Below are positions 16,360 to 25,366 of a stretch of DNA of 32,738 bases, one piece after another. Both the position numbers and the translations under genes were made by a program. The notes beneath the pieces are model-generated. The model was not told the DNA's origin. It did not search any database and saw only the letters and a program-made list of their open reading frames with translations. Within the stretch, counting starts at the first letter, position 1. Each line of letters begins with the position of its first letter. This DNA is from Treponema sp. (lineage in GTDB: Bacteria > Spirochaetota > Spirochaetia > Treponematales > Breznakiellaceae). The DNA lies in contig JAISOX010000174.1 of NCBI GenBank assembly GCA_031275325.1, positions 1-32,738 on the forward strand. The letters run 5' to 3'.

Positions 16360-17340
16360 ATGATTAATAGACATTTTCGGTCTGCTTATGGCATGTATCT
16401 GCACCGAAAACAGACCTTATACACTGTTTTCGTGACTGTTTTTGTGGTAATAATCATTGGACTCTTAGCGGTATTTCTGATACCTTGGAATAATAAGGCG
16501 GGAAACGAAAAAAACGAATTGGTACAGTTATGGGAAGCCGGATCCTATGATGAAGCCTTTAAGGTAAGCGGTGAAATGCTTCAAGAGAAACCCCTGGATT
16601 ATTTTCTCTTAACCCTTCATGGATTCTCATCGTATCAGCTTGCCATCGCCCAGATCAACAATTTTGATACGCTGGCCTATATAGATACGTGTATATGGTC
16701 TCTGCGGAAAGCCCTCTTAGCCAAAGAAGGAGCAGGGGATGGCCGTGTGCAGTATGTGTTGGGAAAGGCCTATTATTATAAAGGGTTCGGTTTTGCGGAT
16801 TTAGCGGTTAAATTTCTTGAGGAGGCCCGGCGGGCGTCCTATCCTGCTCAGGATATTCCTGAGTACTTGGGGCTCTCCTATGCGGCATTACAGGATTACC
16901 GGAATAGCGTGGCTTCTTTTACCCTGGCTTTGGATCCAGGGGATGAGGCAGGAGCAGGAGTAGGGGAGGCAATAAAGGATATGCCCTACCCTTCAGACCT
17001 GCTGCTCCTCTCCATTGCCCGATCCTATCTGGCCCTGGAAGATGGGGATACTGCCCGTGCCTATCTGCAGCGTTGTGTGGATATATCCAAGGATTCCCGG
17101 ACCATGGCGGTGGCCCGGCTGCTCTTGGGTTCCCTGCTGGGTAAAAATGGCGATGTCAAGGGAGCGGAAGCCCAGTATATGGCCATCCTGGCCGAAGGCG
17201 GTGAAAATGCGGATGCCCATTATCAATTAGGCGAACTGTATGCCGGAGGAGGAGACCCAATCCGGGCCCGGGCAGAATGGCGGAAAGCCTATAGTATCGA
17301 TCCAAGTCATAAGCCGACCAGAGTACGGCTCAATATGTAA
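16360..17340 (+). CDS. Membrane-anchored TPR protein upstream of mreB
   Basis: The 326-aa protein has a single membrane helix at about residues 20-43 (LYTVFVTVFVVIIIGLLAVFLIP). The rest is helical with several TPR motifs: VQYVLGKAYYYKGFGFADLAVKFLEEA, PEYLGLSYAALQDYRNSVASFTLAL, LLLLSIARSYLALEDGDTARAYLQRC and AHYQLGELYAGGGDPIRARAEWRKAYSIDP. Topology by positive residues (RKQ before the helix) puts the TPR part outside the cytoplasm. It precedes mreB in the same direction, so a scaffold role in the elongation machinery is plausible but unproven. An alternative start is the ATG at 16393. The first ATG is preferred only because of the promoter position. Confidence 0.85.
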   Translation: MINRHFRSAYGMYLHRKQTLYTVFVTVFVVIIIGLLAVFLIPWNNKAGNEKNELVQLWEAGSYDEAFKVSGEMLQEKPLDYFLLTLHGFSSYQLAIAQINNFDTLAYIDTCIWSLRKALLAKEGAGDGRVQYVLGKAYYYKGFGFADLAVKFLEEARRASYPAQDIPEYLGLSYAALQDYRNSVASFTLALDPGDEAGAGVGEAIKDMPYPSDLLLLSIARSYLALEDGDTARAYLQRCVDISKDSRTMAVARLLLGSLLGKNGDVKGAEAQYMAILAEGGENADAHYQLGELYAGGGDPIRARAEWRKAYSIDPSHKPTRVRLNM

Positions 17341-17361
17341 GCGGGTTGTGCGGGAACTGAA

Positions 17362-17392
17362 GTTGCCGCCGAACCAAAGGTTCGCCGGCAAC
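17362..17392 (+). promoter_or_regulatory. GC-rich hairpin between the TPR gene and mreB
   Basis: The arms GTTGCCGCCGAACC and GGTTCGCCGGCAAC pair at 13 of 14 positions around an AAA loop. The hairpin sits in the 154-bp gap before mreB, about 100 nt upstream of its start. No T-run follows, so it is not a standard terminator. It may be an attenuator, an RNA-processing site or a stabiliser for the mreB message. Confidence 0.65.
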
Positions 17393-17494
17393 CGCGTAAA
17401 AACGGCAAAATGCGGAGTATTTTGCAAGACTTGTGAGACAACCAACCGGGTTCTCGAACAAGTCCAATAAAGGGCTTTGGCCTATGGAGGGAAT

Positions 17495-18523
17495 ATGTTT
17501 GGGAATAATTCTTCAGATATCGGCATTGATTTAGGGACCTGTAATACCCTTGTCTATATCCATGGAAAAGGCATTGTGCTTAACGAGCCTTCGGTAGTGG
17601 CCGTGGAGCGGGGTACTAAGCGGGTGGTCGCGGTGGGGACCGATGCGAAACGGATGCTCTGGAAGACTCCGGGAAATATCATCGCTATCAGGCCCATGCG
17701 GGACGGGGTGATTGCGGACCTGGAATCCACCGAGAAGATGATCCGGTTTTTCATCTCCAAGGTGCTTCCCCGTTACCGTTTTGTCAAACCTCGGATGGTT
17801 ATCGGCATTCCTTCCTGTATTACCGAGGTGGAACGCCGGGCGGTAGAGGAATGCGCCTATAAAGCAGGAGCCCGGGAAGTGATTGTCATTGAAGAAAGCC
17901 TGGCCGCAGCGATTGGCGCGGATATTTCCATCTTTGAACCTATGGGGCACATGATCTGTGATATAGGAGGAGGGACCACGGAGATTTCCGTTATTTCCCT
18001 GGGGGGCATGGTGGTTACCAATGCCATACGCTTAGGGGGAGATGAATTTGACGAGGCCATCATCAAGCAGGTCCGCAGCGTCCACAACCTCATCATTGGG
18101 GAACAGACCGCGGAGCGGCTTAAGATCGAAATTGGCAATGCTGCGCCGGATAAAACCATTGAAAAGGTGGAAATCAAGGGTACGGATGCCATCACGGGGC
18201 TTCCCCGAAGGCTGGAGATCGATTCCGTGGAAGTCCGGGAGGCCCTCAAGGATCCCATCACCCAGATCATTGATGAGATTAAGGCCACCCTGGGGAAGAC
18301 CCCGCCGGAATTAGCTGCGGATATTGTGGAGCGGGGGATCGTTATGACCGGCGGAGGCTCGCTCCTCAAGGGATTGTCCAAGCTCGTTTCCAAAGAGACC
18401 GGGGTGCCGGTTATTGTGGCGGAAGCTCCTCTGGATTGTGTGGCCCTGGGAGCGGGAAAATATTTTGAATACGCAAGGAATTTCGATAACAGCCGTCAGA
18501 TTTACGATACCTTAAACAACTAG
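17495..18523 (+). CDS. mreB: Rod shape-determining protein MreB
   Basis: MreB is the bacterial actin that organises lateral wall synthesis at the inner membrane. The 342-aa protein shows the actin-fold nucleotide motifs: phosphate 1 [12 protein letters not shown], phosphate 2 [12 protein letters not shown] and the adenosine motif [12 protein letters not shown] start at the ATG at 17495, which has GGAGGG 5 nt upstream. The ORF-track start six codons earlier has no such site. It begins the mreBCD-PBP2-rodA block. Confidence 0.97.
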   Translation: MFGNNSSDIGIDLGTCNTLVYIHGKGIVLNEPSVVAVERGTKRVVAVGTDAKRMLWKTPGNIIAIRPMRDGVIADLESTEKMIRFFISKVLPRYRFVKPRMVIGIPSCITEVERRAVEECAYKAGAREVIVIEESLAAAIGADISIFEPMGHMICDIGGGTTEISVISLGGMVVTNAIRLGGDEFDEAIIKQVRSVHNLIIGEQTAERLKIEIGNAAPDKTIEKVEIKGTDAITGLPRRLEIDSVEVREALKDPITQIIDEIKATLGKTPPELAADIVERGIVMTGGGSLLKGLSKLVSKETGVPVIVAEAPLDCVALGAGKYFEYARNFDNSRQIYDTLNN

Positions 18524-18532
18524 GACCGGGAA

Positions 18533-19462
18533 ATGGAGGAGGGTAAAAAGCAAAAGGGCCGTTTTTTTGCCGAGGTGTACGTGTTTGCGGTCCTTACCCT
18601 GATTTCTTTTTTGATACTGTATTTCTCAAATACCGGTTTTATTCTTAACTTTAAAGATCTGGGTTTGTCCTTGTTTTCCGGCATCCGTATTGGTATCTAT
18701 GAAGTTACCTCTTTCGTCTCCCGGACGATTCTGTCAGTGGGGGAATTGGCTACCTTGCGGGAGGAATACGCGGAATTGACCAGCCGCATGAGCCGGTATG
18801 AGCAGCTTGAACGGAGCGCTGCAGAGATCCGCCAGGAAAACCGGCGTTTGCGGGAACAGTTGGGATTTTCCGAATCCCTCGGGTACAAGCATATTCCTGC
18901 GGAGATCTCAGGCCGGGATCCGGATAACCTGTTTTCCGCTTTTGTGATCAACAAGGGAAAACTCGCGGGGGTTGCTAAGGACATGCCGGTTATTGCCTAT
19001 CAGAACGGGGTACAGGGCCTGGTGGGGCAGGTCCTGCAGGCAGGGCAGCTTGAAAGTTTGGTGATGCCCCTGTATGCAACCACTTCTTTTGTGGCTTCCC
19101 GGTTTGCGGAACTCCGGTACGAAGGTATTGTAGAAGGTCAAGGAAGTCCGGAACTCCCCCTGCTCATGCGGTTTATACAGAAACGGGCCCGGAATGAAAT
19201 CAGTCAAGGGGATCTGATCATCTCAAGCGGTATGGGTTTAAGCAGCGGCCGGGGGGGCGTGTATCCTCCAGGAATCACCCTGGGCCGGGTGAGCAAGGTC
19301 CTCTATCAGGAATACGAAATTTCCATGGAGGTAGAAGTGGAACCGGCCATTGATTTCTCCCGGCTTGAATATGTTTTTGTCATTGATGCCGAGATCCGGG
19401 AACAGCCTCTGGAACAAGAAGCGCTCGAAAAAACAGATGCCCTGGAGGAAGGGGATGGGTAA
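18533..19462 (+). CDS. mreC: Rod shape-determining protein MreC
   Basis: MreC is a bitopic periplasmic protein that activates PBP2-RodA. The 309-aa sequence has one N-terminal membrane helix (residues ~13-31), a coiled coil (~70-105, rich in LREEYAEL and RQENRRLREQ) and the beta-barrel domain. The barrel contains the family features RDPDNLFSAFVINKGKLAGV, GVQGLVGQV and ISSGMGLSSGRGGVYPPGI. It starts 9 bp after mreB and overlaps mreD by 8 bp. Confidence 0.94.
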   Translation: MEEGKKQKGRFFAEVYVFAVLTLISFLILYFSNTGFILNFKDLGLSLFSGIRIGIYEVTSFVSRTILSVGELATLREEYAELTSRMSRYEQLERSAAEIRQENRRLREQLGFSESLGYKHIPAEISGRDPDNLFSAFVINKGKLAGVAKDMPVIAYQNGVQGLVGQVLQAGQLESLVMPLYATTSFVASRFAELRYEGIVEGQGSPELPLLMRFIQKRARNEISQGDLIISSGMGLSSGRGGVYPPGITLGRVSKVLYQEYEISMEVEVEPAIDFSRLEYVFVIDAEIREQPLEQEALEKTDALEEGDG

Positions 19463-19961
19463 GCACGTGGTATGGGCCACGGTATTTGCCCTGGTAGCAG
19501 CCATGCTGCAATCCACGCTCCTGGCCCGGTTGGCAGTGTACCGGGCGGTTCCGGATATCGTGCTGGGTATCATTGTCTACATGGCCTATACCCACGGTAC
19601 CATGACCGGACAAGTAACCGGTTTTTTTTCCGGCCTGATCCTGGATTTTCTGTCTGCAGCTCCCCTGGGGCTTAACGCCTTAATCCGAACCATGATTGGG
19701 GCTGCTGCAGGACTCATGAAGGGAACCTTTTTCCTGGATCCCCTGTTTCTTCCCATGGCTTTATGTGCCGGAGCGACCTTGCTTAAGGCCCTGCTGCTTG
19801 CAGGGCTGCACCTGCTCTTTACGCAGGGGGTTCCTATGTATGACTTAAAAGAACCTGCCCTCTGGGTTGAGCTCCTGAGTAATAGCATTTCCGCTCCCCT
19901 GTTATTTGCCTTTCTCAAACGCTTTAAAAACCTGCTGGCTGATCGGAGGAAATCCCCATGA
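19455..19961 (+). CDS. mreD: Rod shape-determining protein MreD
   Basis: MreD is a small integral membrane partner of MreC. I start at the ATG at 19455 (MGKHVVWATVF), preceded by GGAGGAAGGGG, giving 168 aa with about five membrane helices. The ORF-track entry starts 35 codons earlier in an out-of-frame part of mreC. The conserved small-residue helix AAPLGLNALIRTMIG is present. It overlaps mreC by 8 bp and PBP2 by 4 bp, indicating translational coupling. Confidence 0.9.
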   Translation: MGKHVVWATVFALVAAMLQSTLLARLAVYRAVPDIVLGIIVYMAYTHGTMTGQVTGFFSGLILDFLSAAPLGLNALIRTMIGAAAGLMKGTFFLDPLFLPMALCAGATLLKALLLAGLHLLFTQGVPMYDLKEPALWVELLSNSISAPLLFAFLKRFKNLLADRRKSP

Positions 19962-21832
19962 CTTCTCGACAGTTTCCTTCTGGAGACCCCCGGCCTCAAG
20001 GCCGGGTGAGTATAATCACCCTGTTCTTTGTCGCTATTTTTATCATCTATACGATCAAACTGTTCACTATGCAGATTGTGAACGGCGAGGTGTACCGGCT
20101 CCGGGCTGAAAGTATCGCCCGGCGGGTTACGGTCATTCCCGCACAGCGGGGGGAGATCTTTGACCGGAACTTTACCCAGCCGCTGGTGTTTAATACCGAT
20201 TCATTTGCGGTGAGTATTACCCCTGCGGAAGTGCCGGAAGGAACCATCCCGGACCTGATCGGTAAGATGGCCCATATCCTGGGGATAGCCCGGGATCAAA
20301 TCGACAAGAGAATACCGGTCCAGTACTATTACCTCTATCAGCCGGTGGAAGTGGCGGTGAATGTACCCTTTAGTACGATTGCCGCTTTAGCGGAACAGGC
20401 GGATTCCCTGCCGGGAGTCTCCTGGCAATCCAAGCCCATGCGGACCTATGGGGACATCGGAAGCCTCTCCCATATCCTGGGGTATGTGGGGGATATTACC
20501 CGGGATGAACTCACCATGCTGTACAACAAGGGCTATCAGTCGGGGGATAAGATCGGCAAGGCCGGTATAGAACGGCAGTATGACGACCTCCTCCGGGGTA
20601 AAGAGGGAAAAGAGATCCGTACCGTGGATGTCCGGGGAAGGCGGGTGGCCTCGGAACGGACCAGCCGGGAAGCGCCGGTAACCGGCAAAAACCTGGTGCT
20701 TTCCATAGATCAGCGGATTCAATTATTGGCAGAACAAGCCTTGGGTAAACGAATCGGCGCAGCAGTGGTCCTGCGGCCTGCGACCGGTGAAATCCTGGCC
20801 ATGGTTTCCTATCCATGGTACGATCCGAATATTTTTAACCAGAATGATAACGGCACCGTATACCAGGCCATGATCAACGATCCGAATAAACCTTTCATCA
20901 ACCGGGCCATACAGTCCAGTTATCCTCCTGCATCGACCTTTAAGATCGTGATGACCACCGGGATCCTCAGGGAACGGGTCTTTTCAACAGAACAGACCGT
21001 GGACTGCCTGGGGGAATTGACCTATGGGGACAGGCTCTGGCGTTGCCATATCCGAAAGCCTGGACACGGGCGGCTTAATCTGCAGCAGGCCATGGCCCAA
21101 TCCTGCGATATTTATTACTGGGTGGTGGGGCGAGATTACCTGGGAGTGGAACGCATTGTCTCCTATGCCCGGGAATATGGATATGGAGAGATCACCGGTA
21201 TTGACCTGCCTGGGGAGATTGGGGGCTTCATTCCTACCCCGCAATGGAAGGATCGCCGTTTTCATGAACGGTGGCTAGGAGGGGACACCATGAATATGTC
21301 CATTGGTCAAGGGTATACCCTCGTTACCCCTATCCAAATGGCCAATATGGTGGCTATGACCGTGAATGAGGGGATCATCTACCAACCCCACCTCCTCAAG
21401 GAAGTGCGGAATCCCCTTACCGGGGCAGTGGAAGAAACCATAAGCCCCAAGGTACTCCATGAAAGCGATATTGAGCGGAATATTTTCAGGACGGTCCGCC
21501 GGGATATGCGGCAGGTTATCAGTGAGGGGACTGCCCGGTTCCCCCTGAATATCAAGGCCGTAGAGATTGCGGGAAAGACCGGTACCGGTGAAATAGGGTA
21601 TCAAGATCGGTGGCACTCCTGGTTTGCCGCGTATGCGCCATACCAAACGGACAATCCTGAAGAACAGGTGGTGGTTTCCGTGATTGTTGAAGCCGCGAAT
21701 AAGTGGGAATGGTGGGCCACCTATGCATCAGCCATTATTTTTCAGGGCATTTTCGCAGATCAAAGTTATGAGGAGGCAGTTGCTGCCTTGGGGTTCCAGT
21801 ATCTCATGCCTATCCAGGTCCGCCGGGAATAA
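19958..21832 (+). CDS. mrdA: Penicillin-binding protein 2 (rod-system transpeptidase)
   Basis: PBP2 cross-links new peptidoglycan in the elongation complex and pairs with RodA. The 624-aa protein has an N-terminal membrane helix (~18-40), a dimerisation/pedestal domain and a C-terminal transpeptidase domain. The active-site motifs are STFK with the nucleophile S326, SCD at 382-384 and KTG at 540-542. It overlaps mreD by 4 bp (ATGA) and is followed by rodA after 75 bp. The class B layout and the neighbours identify it as PBP2 and not PBP3/FtsI. Confidence 0.96.
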   Translation: MTSRQFPSGDPRPQGRVSIITLFFVAIFIIYTIKLFTMQIVNGEVYRLRAESIARRVTVIPAQRGEIFDRNFTQPLVFNTDSFAVSITPAEVPEGTIPDLIGKMAHILGIARDQIDKRIPVQYYYLYQPVEVAVNVPFSTIAALAEQADSLPGVSWQSKPMRTYGDIGSLSHILGYVGDITRDELTMLYNKGYQSGDKIGKAGIERQYDDLLRGKEGKEIRTVDVRGRRVASERTSREAPVTGKNLVLSIDQRIQLLAEQALGKRIGAAVVLRPATGEILAMVSYPWYDPNIFNQNDNGTVYQAMINDPNKPFINRAIQSSYPPASTFKIVMTTGILRERVFSTEQTVDCLGELTYGDRLWRCHIRKPGHGRLNLQQAMAQSCDIYYWVVGRDYLGVERIVSYAREYGYGEITGIDLPGEIGGFIPTPQWKDRRFHERWLGGDTMNMSIGQGYTLVTPIQMANMVAMTVNEGIIYQPHLLKEVRNPLTGAVEETISPKVLHESDIERNIFRTVRRDMRQVISEGTARFPLNIKAVEIAGKTGTGEIGYQDRWHSWFAAYAPYQTDNPEEQVVVSVIVEAANKWEWWATYASAIIFQGIFADQSYEEAVAALGFQYLMPIQVRRE

Positions 21833-21907
21833 GCAGGGGAAGGGCTTGGGTAGTAGGAACTTCTGCCGCGGCTTAGTTCGTACCCTGCCTGCGTAGTAAG
21901 GGAAAAA

Positions 21908-23218
21908 ATGAAAGTTCAGGATATATGGGAGATTGATTTTTTGCTGTTATGTGCAGCTATCACGCTCACGGTATTCGGGGTGCTCTTTATCTATTCATCA
22001 GGGCTCAGTTCCTCTGGAACCCAGAGTTCCACTGAGTATATCCGGCAGATCATTTGGGGGGCCAGCGGCTTGTCCCTTGCCTTAACCCTTGCCGTGATCG
22101 ATTACCGGCGTTTGTATAACCTGTCCCCCTATTTGTATCTGGGAACCCTGGGACTGCTGGGCTATACCTGTATTTTTGGTCATACGGTAAATGGGGCCAA
22201 GGCATGGATCGGCATCGGCAGCTTCGGCATACAGCCCTCGGAATTTACCAAGATTACCACCATCCTGTTTCTTGCCCGGTATTTGGAGGCTTCAAAACGA
22301 AACGCCAATTCGTTTATCCGATTTTTACTGGCTTGTCTTATTGTATTTACCCCCATGGCAGTAGTGCTCATCCAGCCGGATTTTGGGACATCCCTGGTAT
22401 TCATTCCCATACTCCTGGTGATGACCTTTATCGCAGGGATTTCCATAAGGTATATTATTTTTTTAATAGCCTTTATTGGTTTAACCGCGGTCTTTATGGT
22501 TTTACCCCTGTGGCAGGATTATATTTTCAAAAATGCCTTACCCTCCCTTATGATCATTACCAATCTCCGGTTTATCGGGATTACCACCCTTGCCTTGTTC
22601 CTCATTGGGATCCTCGCCTTGGTGGGATTCCTCCTTTATAAAAAAGGGTATTTTTTCTGGATAGTATACGGCGTCGGAATCCTTATCTTCTCCCTGGGAG
22701 CCTCCTATATGTCCCATAAGGTGCTCAAGGATTATCAGCTCATGCGGCTCATCGTATTTCTTAATCCTGATGTGGATCCTCGCGGGGCAGGGTGGAACAT
22801 CATTCAATCCATTACCGCGATTGGTTCTGGAGGACTCTGGGGCAAGGGATATCTGGCAGGAACCCATAGCCATTACCGTTTTTTGCCCCAGCAAAGCACG
22901 GATTTTATCTTCTCCATTTTTTCCGCGGAGTGGGGGCTTATGGGGGGGATTCTGGTGTTTGCCTTGTTCCTCCTTATTTCCTTACGGCTTGTACGGATCA
23001 TGAAAACTGCAGCGGATCCCTTTGGAACCTATATCGCCGCGGGCTTATCCGCTATGTACAGCTTCCATTTCCTTATCAATGTGGGGATGACCATGGGGAT
23101 CATGCCGATTACCGGTATTCCCTTGTTGTTTATGTCCTACGGGGGTTCCGCCATCATTTCCGCGATGACCGGCATAGGCTTAGGCTTGAGTATTTATATC
23201 AGAAGGTTTATCCGTTGA
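21908..23218 (+). CDS. rodA: Peptidoglycan glycosyltransferase RodA (SEDS family)
   Basis: RodA polymerises glycan strands from lipid II. The 436-aa protein has about ten membrane helices. It shows the SEDS signatures KAWIGIGSFGIQPSEFTKI and GITTL, and the extracellular loop FLNPDVDPRGAGWNIIQS with the catalytic-type Asp D290. The C-terminal motif GIMPITGIPLLFMSYGGSA follows. It is longer than typical RodA (~370 aa) because of extra hydrophobic sequence around residues 200-265. Start ATG has AAGGG nearby. The 98 bp after the stop hold an AGGAGGAG without a fitting ORF and no clear terminator. Confidence 0.95.
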   Translation: MKVQDIWEIDFLLLCAAITLTVFGVLFIYSSGLSSSGTQSSTEYIRQIIWGASGLSLALTLAVIDYRRLYNLSPYLYLGTLGLLGYTCIFGHTVNGAKAWIGIGSFGIQPSEFTKITTILFLARYLEASKRNANSFIRFLLACLIVFTPMAVVLIQPDFGTSLVFIPILLVMTFIAGISIRYIIFLIAFIGLTAVFMVLPLWQDYIFKNALPSLMIITNLRFIGITTLALFLIGILALVGFLLYKKGYFFWIVYGVGILIFSLGASYMSHKVLKDYQLMRLIVFLNPDVDPRGAGWNIIQSITAIGSGGLWGKGYLAGTHSHYRFLPQQSTDFIFSIFSAEWGLMGGILVFALFLLISLRLVRIMKTAADPFGTYIAAGLSAMYSFHFLINVGMTMGIMPITGIPLLFMSYGGSAIISAMTGIGLGLSIYIRRFIR

Positions 23219-23315
23219 ATTGGATCATGTTTCAGGAGGAGAACCGCGCTATTACCCCTTGACGCCGCCCGATCAAAGTCTTGACAAAAGCCCCTCCCTA
23301 ATGGAAAGTTAAATA

Positions 23316-23792
23316 ATGTCTATACGAGGGGTGCCGCTAAAAAGTTTTTTTGAAAATCTCATTTTTTTATCTTCTATTTCAAGCTGGTTTTTTGCACAGC
23401 TTATCAAAACGATGATTGTATTGCTTAATGCCCGTAAAAAAAGTACCCGGGAAATACTCGCGATTATGGTCTGGCGTACCGGGGGGATGCCCTCAAGCCA
23501 TGCGGCCTTAGTTTCATCTTTAACCACATCGGTCGCTTTTAAAGAAGGGATCGGGTCGAATTTGTTTGCCGTATCTTTTTGGTTTGCCCTCCTTGTTATG
23601 CGAGACGCCATGGGGGTACGTCGCTCTTCAGGAATCCAAGCCAGGGTGCTCAATCTGCTCGGGCGGAATGTGGCGGATCGCCTGGATGTGGAATATCATC
23701 CGGTCAAAGAAGTCCATGGACATGCGCCGCTGGAAGTAGTGGTAGGGGCATTTCTGGGTATCTTCATTGCTGCGGCATACGCTAGTTTATAG
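23316..23792 (+). CDS. DUF212 / YuiD-like membrane protein (divergent PAP2 family)
   Basis: The 158-aa protein is a small integral membrane protein with the family motifs GGMPSSHAALVSSL (phosphatase-like first motif), MRDAMGVRR and KEVHGHAPLEVVVGAFLG. The His residues resemble the PAP2 phosphatase active site, so lipid-phosphate (for example undecaprenyl or phosphatidylglycerol phosphate) hydrolysis has been proposed for relatives. The substrate is not known to me. It lies 97 bp after rodA and 11 bp before the 520-aa membrane protein, and might belong to either transcription unit. The ribosome site (GGAAAG) is weak. Confidence 0.88.
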   Translation: MSIRGVPLKSFFENLIFLSSISSWFFAQLIKTMIVLLNARKKSTREILAIMVWRTGGMPSSHAALVSSLTTSVAFKEGIGSNLFAVSFWFALLVMRDAMGVRRSSGIQARVLNLLGRNVADRLDVEYHPVKEVHGHAPLEVVVGAFLGIFIAAAYASL

Positions 23793-23803
23793 GGTCGCGG
23801 CGC

Positions 23804-25366
23804 ATGTCCTCTGGGAAGTCCCTGCTCTTAGCGTCCCTGCTCTCCCTTGGCCTTGGGGCTTTCATGGTTTTTCTCGTCCTTACTCTTATGCCGTTGGCAA
23901 GTAACCGGGGTTATGCGGTACTTACAGTGGATGCCTCCTATCCAGATCAGCTTATTGGAGACCTGCTTGCATCGGAAGCCTTTACCCAAGGGTTTCTATC
24001 CGAGTCTAATCAATGGGTGTTTTTGGATGATTTTGGAACCTTGCAGCGGATACCCTTGGATGCGTACCGGGATCGGGTTGAACCTTTTGATCTTCGGGAT
24101 GACGGCTACGCGGAAAAGCTGAGGGCTTTTTTTGTGCATGAGGGAAAACGGCTTTTCTTTATCCCCTTTTCAGGAGGCTCCCGCTTCTCCGATCCCTGGC
24201 TTAATAAGCCCGGAATCAGGGCTTTTGAAGCGTCCCTGGCCGCAGTTTTGAAAACCATTCCTTTTTCTCTTACCTTTCTCGGTTCTGAGAAGCCTATGTT
24301 GTTTTATTTCCTCCTCTTTGCAGCGGCTGCCGGGGCAACCCTGGTTCTTTCTGGAGATCCCCTGATCATCTTGGCGCTTCTGCCGATCCTGGGATCTTTG
24401 GTATTTGCCGGGCCTCCGGGTTTTGCCCTTTGTGCGGCTCTCGTGGTTCTGGCCGGAATAGCTGCTGAACCCCTCAGGAAACGCTGGGCCGCCTACCGGT
24501 ACGGCCAGGATTGTACCCAAGGCAGGGACCCTGCTAAGAACCGTGCTAAGGTATACCCTGCATTGGCAGTCCTCTTGACAGGGGCGCTGCTCTTTTTAGG
24601 GATATTTGGTATCTTGTATGGTATGGCTGTACCTGCCGGGAGCATGACCAGAACCTCAGGAAAAAGCCTAATAAAGGTAGGAATCGCGGTCTTGGTATGT
24701 TCTGGGTTTATGCTCTGGGTGGCCCTCTGGCTCGAAGCAAACCAAGGGAAAGCTCAGAATCATGTACGGTTTATGCCGGTACGGATCATGGAATCTGCCA
24801 AGTGGGGACCGATTAACCGGACCATCCTTCCCTTTGCCCTGGTTTCCCTGGTTGCCCTCTATGGACCCTGGTTGTATGAGGGCCTGCATGCCTATGATGA
24901 TCCGGAGTTTATCGTTGACCCTCGGTATCTCATTGATGCAGGGGCCTATGAAAACCATGCATGGTATCAGGCTTCTTTTTCCTTGATTCCTCTGGGAAGC
25001 AGTCAGGACCTGGATTATCCCCATAAGGGCGATCCACCAGGATTGACCTATCGACAGTACCGCTTAGGGGAAGATGGGCTCATCGCAGGCATGGGAGGGT
25101 ATGAACAGACCCTTTCCCCTGATGACAACCAGGTGATTCCCCCCTTCCCCTTGGAAGACCTCATAGCATTTCTTGAAGGTTTCCGGCATACTGGAGGAGG
25201 GTCGCCAAGCCGTATGAAGATGTTTACGGCTACGTTGCTTAATATGATAGGATTGCTATTACTATGTATGGCTTCGGGTTTGTATAGTACGGTTCTAAGC
25301 TGGTTTAAGCAGGCTGGAAAAAAGAGAAATAGCGTGGTATATAATGAGAAACGGATAGCCGCATGA
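23804..25366 (+). CDS. Unrecognised polytopic membrane protein coupled to the Rnf-like genes
   Basis: I do not recognise a family for this 520-aa protein. It has about eight predicted membrane helices (near residues 10-30, 164-183, 187-203, 206-222, 252-275, 290-311, 341-358 and 473-497). Two soluble segments lie outside the helices: ~32-160 (SNRGYAVLTVDASYPDQL to FSLTFLG) and ~360-470, rich in Asp, Tyr and Gly. No Cys-based cofactor motif, Walker motif or clear catalytic motif is visible. Its stop overlaps the rnfC start as ATGA, so translation is coupled to the Rnf-like operon. It could be an extra subunit, an assembly factor or a substitute for a missing Rnf subunit. It is not RnfB: it has no ferredoxin-type cysteine clusters. 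Confidence 0.85.
   Translation: MSSGKSLLLASLLSLGLGAFMVFLVLTLMPLASNRGYAVLTVDASYPDQLIGDLLASEAFTQGFLSESNQWVFLDDFGTLQRIPLDAYRDRVEPFDLRDDGYAEKLRAFFVHEGKRLFFIPFSGGSRFSDPWLNKPGIRAFEASLAAVLKTIPFSLTFLGSEKPMLFYFLLFAAAAGATLVLSGDPLIILALLPILGSLVFAGPPGFALCAALVVLAGIAAEPLRKRWAAYRYGQDCTQGRDPAKNRAKVYPALAVLLTGALLFLGIFGILYGMAVPAGSMTRTSGKSLIKVGIAVLVCSGFMLWVALWLEANQGKAQNHVRFMPVRIMESAKWGPINRTILPFALVSLVALYGPWLYEGLHAYDDPEFIVDPRYLIDAGAYENHAWYQASFSLIPLGSSQDLDYPHKGDPPGLTYRQYRLGEDGLIAGMGGYEQTLSPDDNQVIPPFPLEDLIAFLEGFRHTGGGSPSRMKMFTATLLNMIGLLLLCMASGLYSTVLSWFKQAGKKRNSVVYNEKRIAA

Noticed and set aside
17857-18393. 178-aa minus-strand ORF inside mreB
   Set aside because: Shadow of mreB, Ser/Ile/Pro-rich with no motifs.
23232-23262. 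Small ORF after the AGGAGG downstream of rodA
   Set aside because: No ATG, GTG or TTG lies at a proper distance after the AGGAGG, and the only frame there is a few codons long.
23219-23315. Promoter TTGACA at 23281 for the DUF212 gene
   Set aside because: The -35-like hexamer is good, but no -10 hexamer lies at 16-18 bp. The nearest AT-rich hexamer is about 22 bp away.
23804-25366. The 520-aa membrane protein as a relocated RnfB
   Set aside because: RnfB has one N-terminal helix and several four-Cys ferredoxin motifs. This protein has about eight helices and no Cys clusters.
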